DNA from: Dietzia massiliensis
Lineage (GTDB): Bacteria > Actinomycetota > Actinomycetes > Mycobacteriales > Mycobacteriaceae
Reading direction: 5' to 3'
DNA: 64,000 bases
NCBI RefSeq assembly: GCF_018390595.1
Contig: NZ_JAHBAV010000008.1
Location: 1-64,000, forward strand
The position numbers were made by a program, and so were the translations under genes. Shown here piece after piece: positions 62,803 through 64,000 of the stretch. The first letter of the stretch is position 1. Each line of letters opens with the position of its first letter. Below the pieces are notes generated by a model. That model had not been told where the DNA came from. It searched no databases and was given only the letters and a program-made list of their open reading frames with translations.

Positions 62803-63231
62803 TTAGCGGGCACCTCCCTGGTTACGACGTCCCCGGCCGGACCCGGCCTTCTCGGGCACGCTGGTCACCTCGACGGTGATGTGGCTCGTGCGCTTCCGCA
62901 CGCGGAAGGCCCGGCCCTGGGCGCGCGGACGGAACCGCTTCAGGGTCGGCCCCTCGTCGGCGTACGCCGTGGTGACGACCAGGGTCCGGGGATCCAGATC
63001 CAGGTTGTTCTCGGCGTTCGCGATAGCCGACGCCAGGACCTTGGCGACCGGCTCGCTGGCGGCCTGCGGGGCGAACCGCAGGATGTCCAGCGCGTCAGAG
63101 GCGTCCTTGCCCCGGACCAGGTCGATCACGCGACGCGCCTTCATGGGCGTCACGCGGACGAACTTAGCGGTGGCGCGGGCGGTGAGCTTCTGCTCGGCCT
63201 GCGCTTCGTTCTTCTGGGTGTCAGTGCTCAT
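62803..63231 (-). CDS. rplV: 50S ribosomal protein L22
   Basis: A 142-residue L22 ([39 protein letters not shown] ...). ATG overlaps the rpsS stop as ATGA. Confidence 0.98.
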   Translation of the reverse strand: MSTDTQKNEAQAEQKLTARATAKFVRVTPMKARRVIDLVRGKDASDALDILRFAPQAASEPVAKVLASAIANAENNLDLDPRTLVVTTAYADEGPTLKRFRPRAQGRAFRVRKRTSHITVEVTSVPEKAGSGRGRRNQGGAR

Positions 63232-63509
63232 CGACGCTTACTCTTCCGATCGTCCTTGATGTGCCCCTTGAACGTGCGCGTCGGCGCGAACTCGCCGAGC
63301 TTGTGACCCACCATCGAGTCGGACACGAACACGGGCACATGCTTGCGGCCGTCGTGGACGGCGAACGTGTGGCCGATGAAATCGGGCAGGATCGTCGAGC
63401 GACGCGACCAGGTCTTGATGACCTGATGAGTGCCCTTGTCGTTCTGCACGTCCACCTTCGCGAGGAGGTGTTCGTCGACGAACGGACCCTTCTTGAGACT
63501 ACGAGGCAT
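63228..63509 (-). CDS. rpsS: 30S ribosomal protein S19
   Basis: A 93-residue S19 ([61 protein letters not shown]...). It lies 14 bases after rplB. Confidence 0.98.
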   Translation of the reverse strand: MPRSLKKGPFVDEHLLAKVDVQNDKGTHQVIKTWSRRSTILPDFIGHTFAVHDGRKHVPVFVSDSMVGHKLGEFAPTRTFKGHIKDDRKSKRR

Positions 63510-63523
63510 CCTAGTTTCCCTCC

Positions 63524-64000
63524 TTAGCGCTTCTTACCGGTGCGACGGCGACGGACGATGAGGCTGTCGCTCGCCTTGTTGGGCTTGCGGGTCCGGCCCT
63601 CGGGCTGGCCCCACGGGCTGACGGGGTGACGTCCACCGGACGTCTTGCCCTCGCCACCACCGTGCGGGTGGTCGATGGGGTTCATGACCACACCACGGAC
63701 GGTCGGGCGGACGCCCTTCCACCGCATGCGGCCGGCCTTACCCCAGTTTATGTTGGCCTGCTCTGCGTTGCCGACCTCGCCGATCGTGGCGCGGCAGCGC
63801 ACGTCGACGCGGCGGATCTCACCGGACGGCATACGCAGGGACGCGTAGGTGCCCTCCTTGCCGAGCAGCTGGATACCGGCGCCGGCCGCGCGGGCCATCT
63901 TGGCACCGCCGCCCGGGCGCAGCTCCACCGCGTGCACGACCGTGCCGGCGGGGATGTTGCGGAGCGGCAGGTTGTTGCCGGTCTTGATGTCGGCGCCTGC
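63524..64000 (-). CDS. rplB: 50S ribosomal protein L2, N-terminus outside window
   Basis: The frame runs off the right edge, so the first roughly 120 residues are missing. Visible: [39 protein letters not shown], the peptidyl-transferase-region segment [29 protein letters not shown], and the tail RRRRTGKKR. It heads the rpsS-rplV-rpsC part of the S10 operon. Confidence 0.97.
   Translation of the reverse strand, partial: AGADIKTGNNLPLRNIPAGTVVHAVELRPGGGAKMARAAGAGIQLLGKEGTYASLRMPSGEIRRVDVRCRATIGEVGNAEQANINWGKAGRMRWKGVRPTVRGVVMNPIDHPHGGGEGKTSGGRHPVSPWGQPEGRTRKPNKASDSLIVRRRRTGKKR

Overview
The window is GC-rich DNA from an actinobacterium of the mycolic-acid-containing order Mycobacteriales. Four things point there: a complete mycofactocin cluster, an ESX-4-type type VII secretion locus in the same gene order as in Mycobacterium tuberculosis (esx pair, Rv3446c-like, eccC, eccD, mycP, eccB, then truA and rplQ-rpoA), an antigen-85-like mycolyltransferase-type esterase, and several probably leaderless mRNAs. 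The genus cannot be fixed from the sequence. The DUF222/HNH gene and the gene content are compatible with a Dietzia-, Gordonia- or Rhodococcus-like organism.

Region 1 (1-11.3 kb): the 3' part of a DUF222-HNH gene; then, on the minus strand, the helicase gene lhr, a CDF metal exporter, the Nei2-type glycosylase and an SDR; on the plus strand cysQ, thyA and folA. The CDF gene has its own promoter with a palindrome of the metal-sensor type just downstream of the -10.

Region 2 (11.3-22.5 kb): a frameshifted DUF1707 gene and a C-terminally truncated NDMA-type (mycofactocin-dependent) alcohol dehydrogenase, trxA, an alpha/beta hydrolase, then the mycofactocin operon mftA-mftB-mftC-mftD-SDR-mftE-mftF-mftG on the minus strand with divergent mftR. 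Most mft genes overlap by ATGA. A TGGCAC-n3-GTGCCA palindrome lies exactly between the -35 and -10 of the mftA promoter. mftA encodes only 28 residues, ending in IDGMCGVY.

Region 3 (22.5-29.8 kb): a hotdog-type DUF4442 protein, a membrane protein plus winged-helix regulator operon with a promoter-embedded palindrome, a DrrAB-like ABC exporter, a VOC protein, a CitE-like lyase, a two-domain sulfurtransferase and an aldehyde dehydrogenase.

Region 4 (29.8-45 kb): the ESX-4-type secretion locus including eccE but without eccA, espG or PE/PPE genes; then a DUF695-like protein, an NAD(P)-binding epimerase-like protein and a CPBP membrane protease.

Region 5 (45-64 kb): truA, a GDSL lipoprotein, then the alpha, spc and S10 ribosomal operons on the minus strand (rplQ-rpoA-rpsD-rpsK-rpsM-infA; map-adk-secY; rplO-rpmD-rpsE-rplR-rplF-rpsH; rplE-rplX-rplN; rpsQ-rpmC-rplP-rpsC-rplV-rpsS-rplB). 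Two exported hydrolases are inserted: a LIP-family lipase between infA and map, and an antigen-85-like esterase between rplN and rpsQ. rpmJ and rpsN are missing from their usual places. rplB is cut by the right edge.

No tRNA, rRNA, CRISPR array or insertion sequence was recognised, and no gene-free stretch exceeds 300 bases. Operators, promoters and terminators are read by eye from the sequence and have not been tested.
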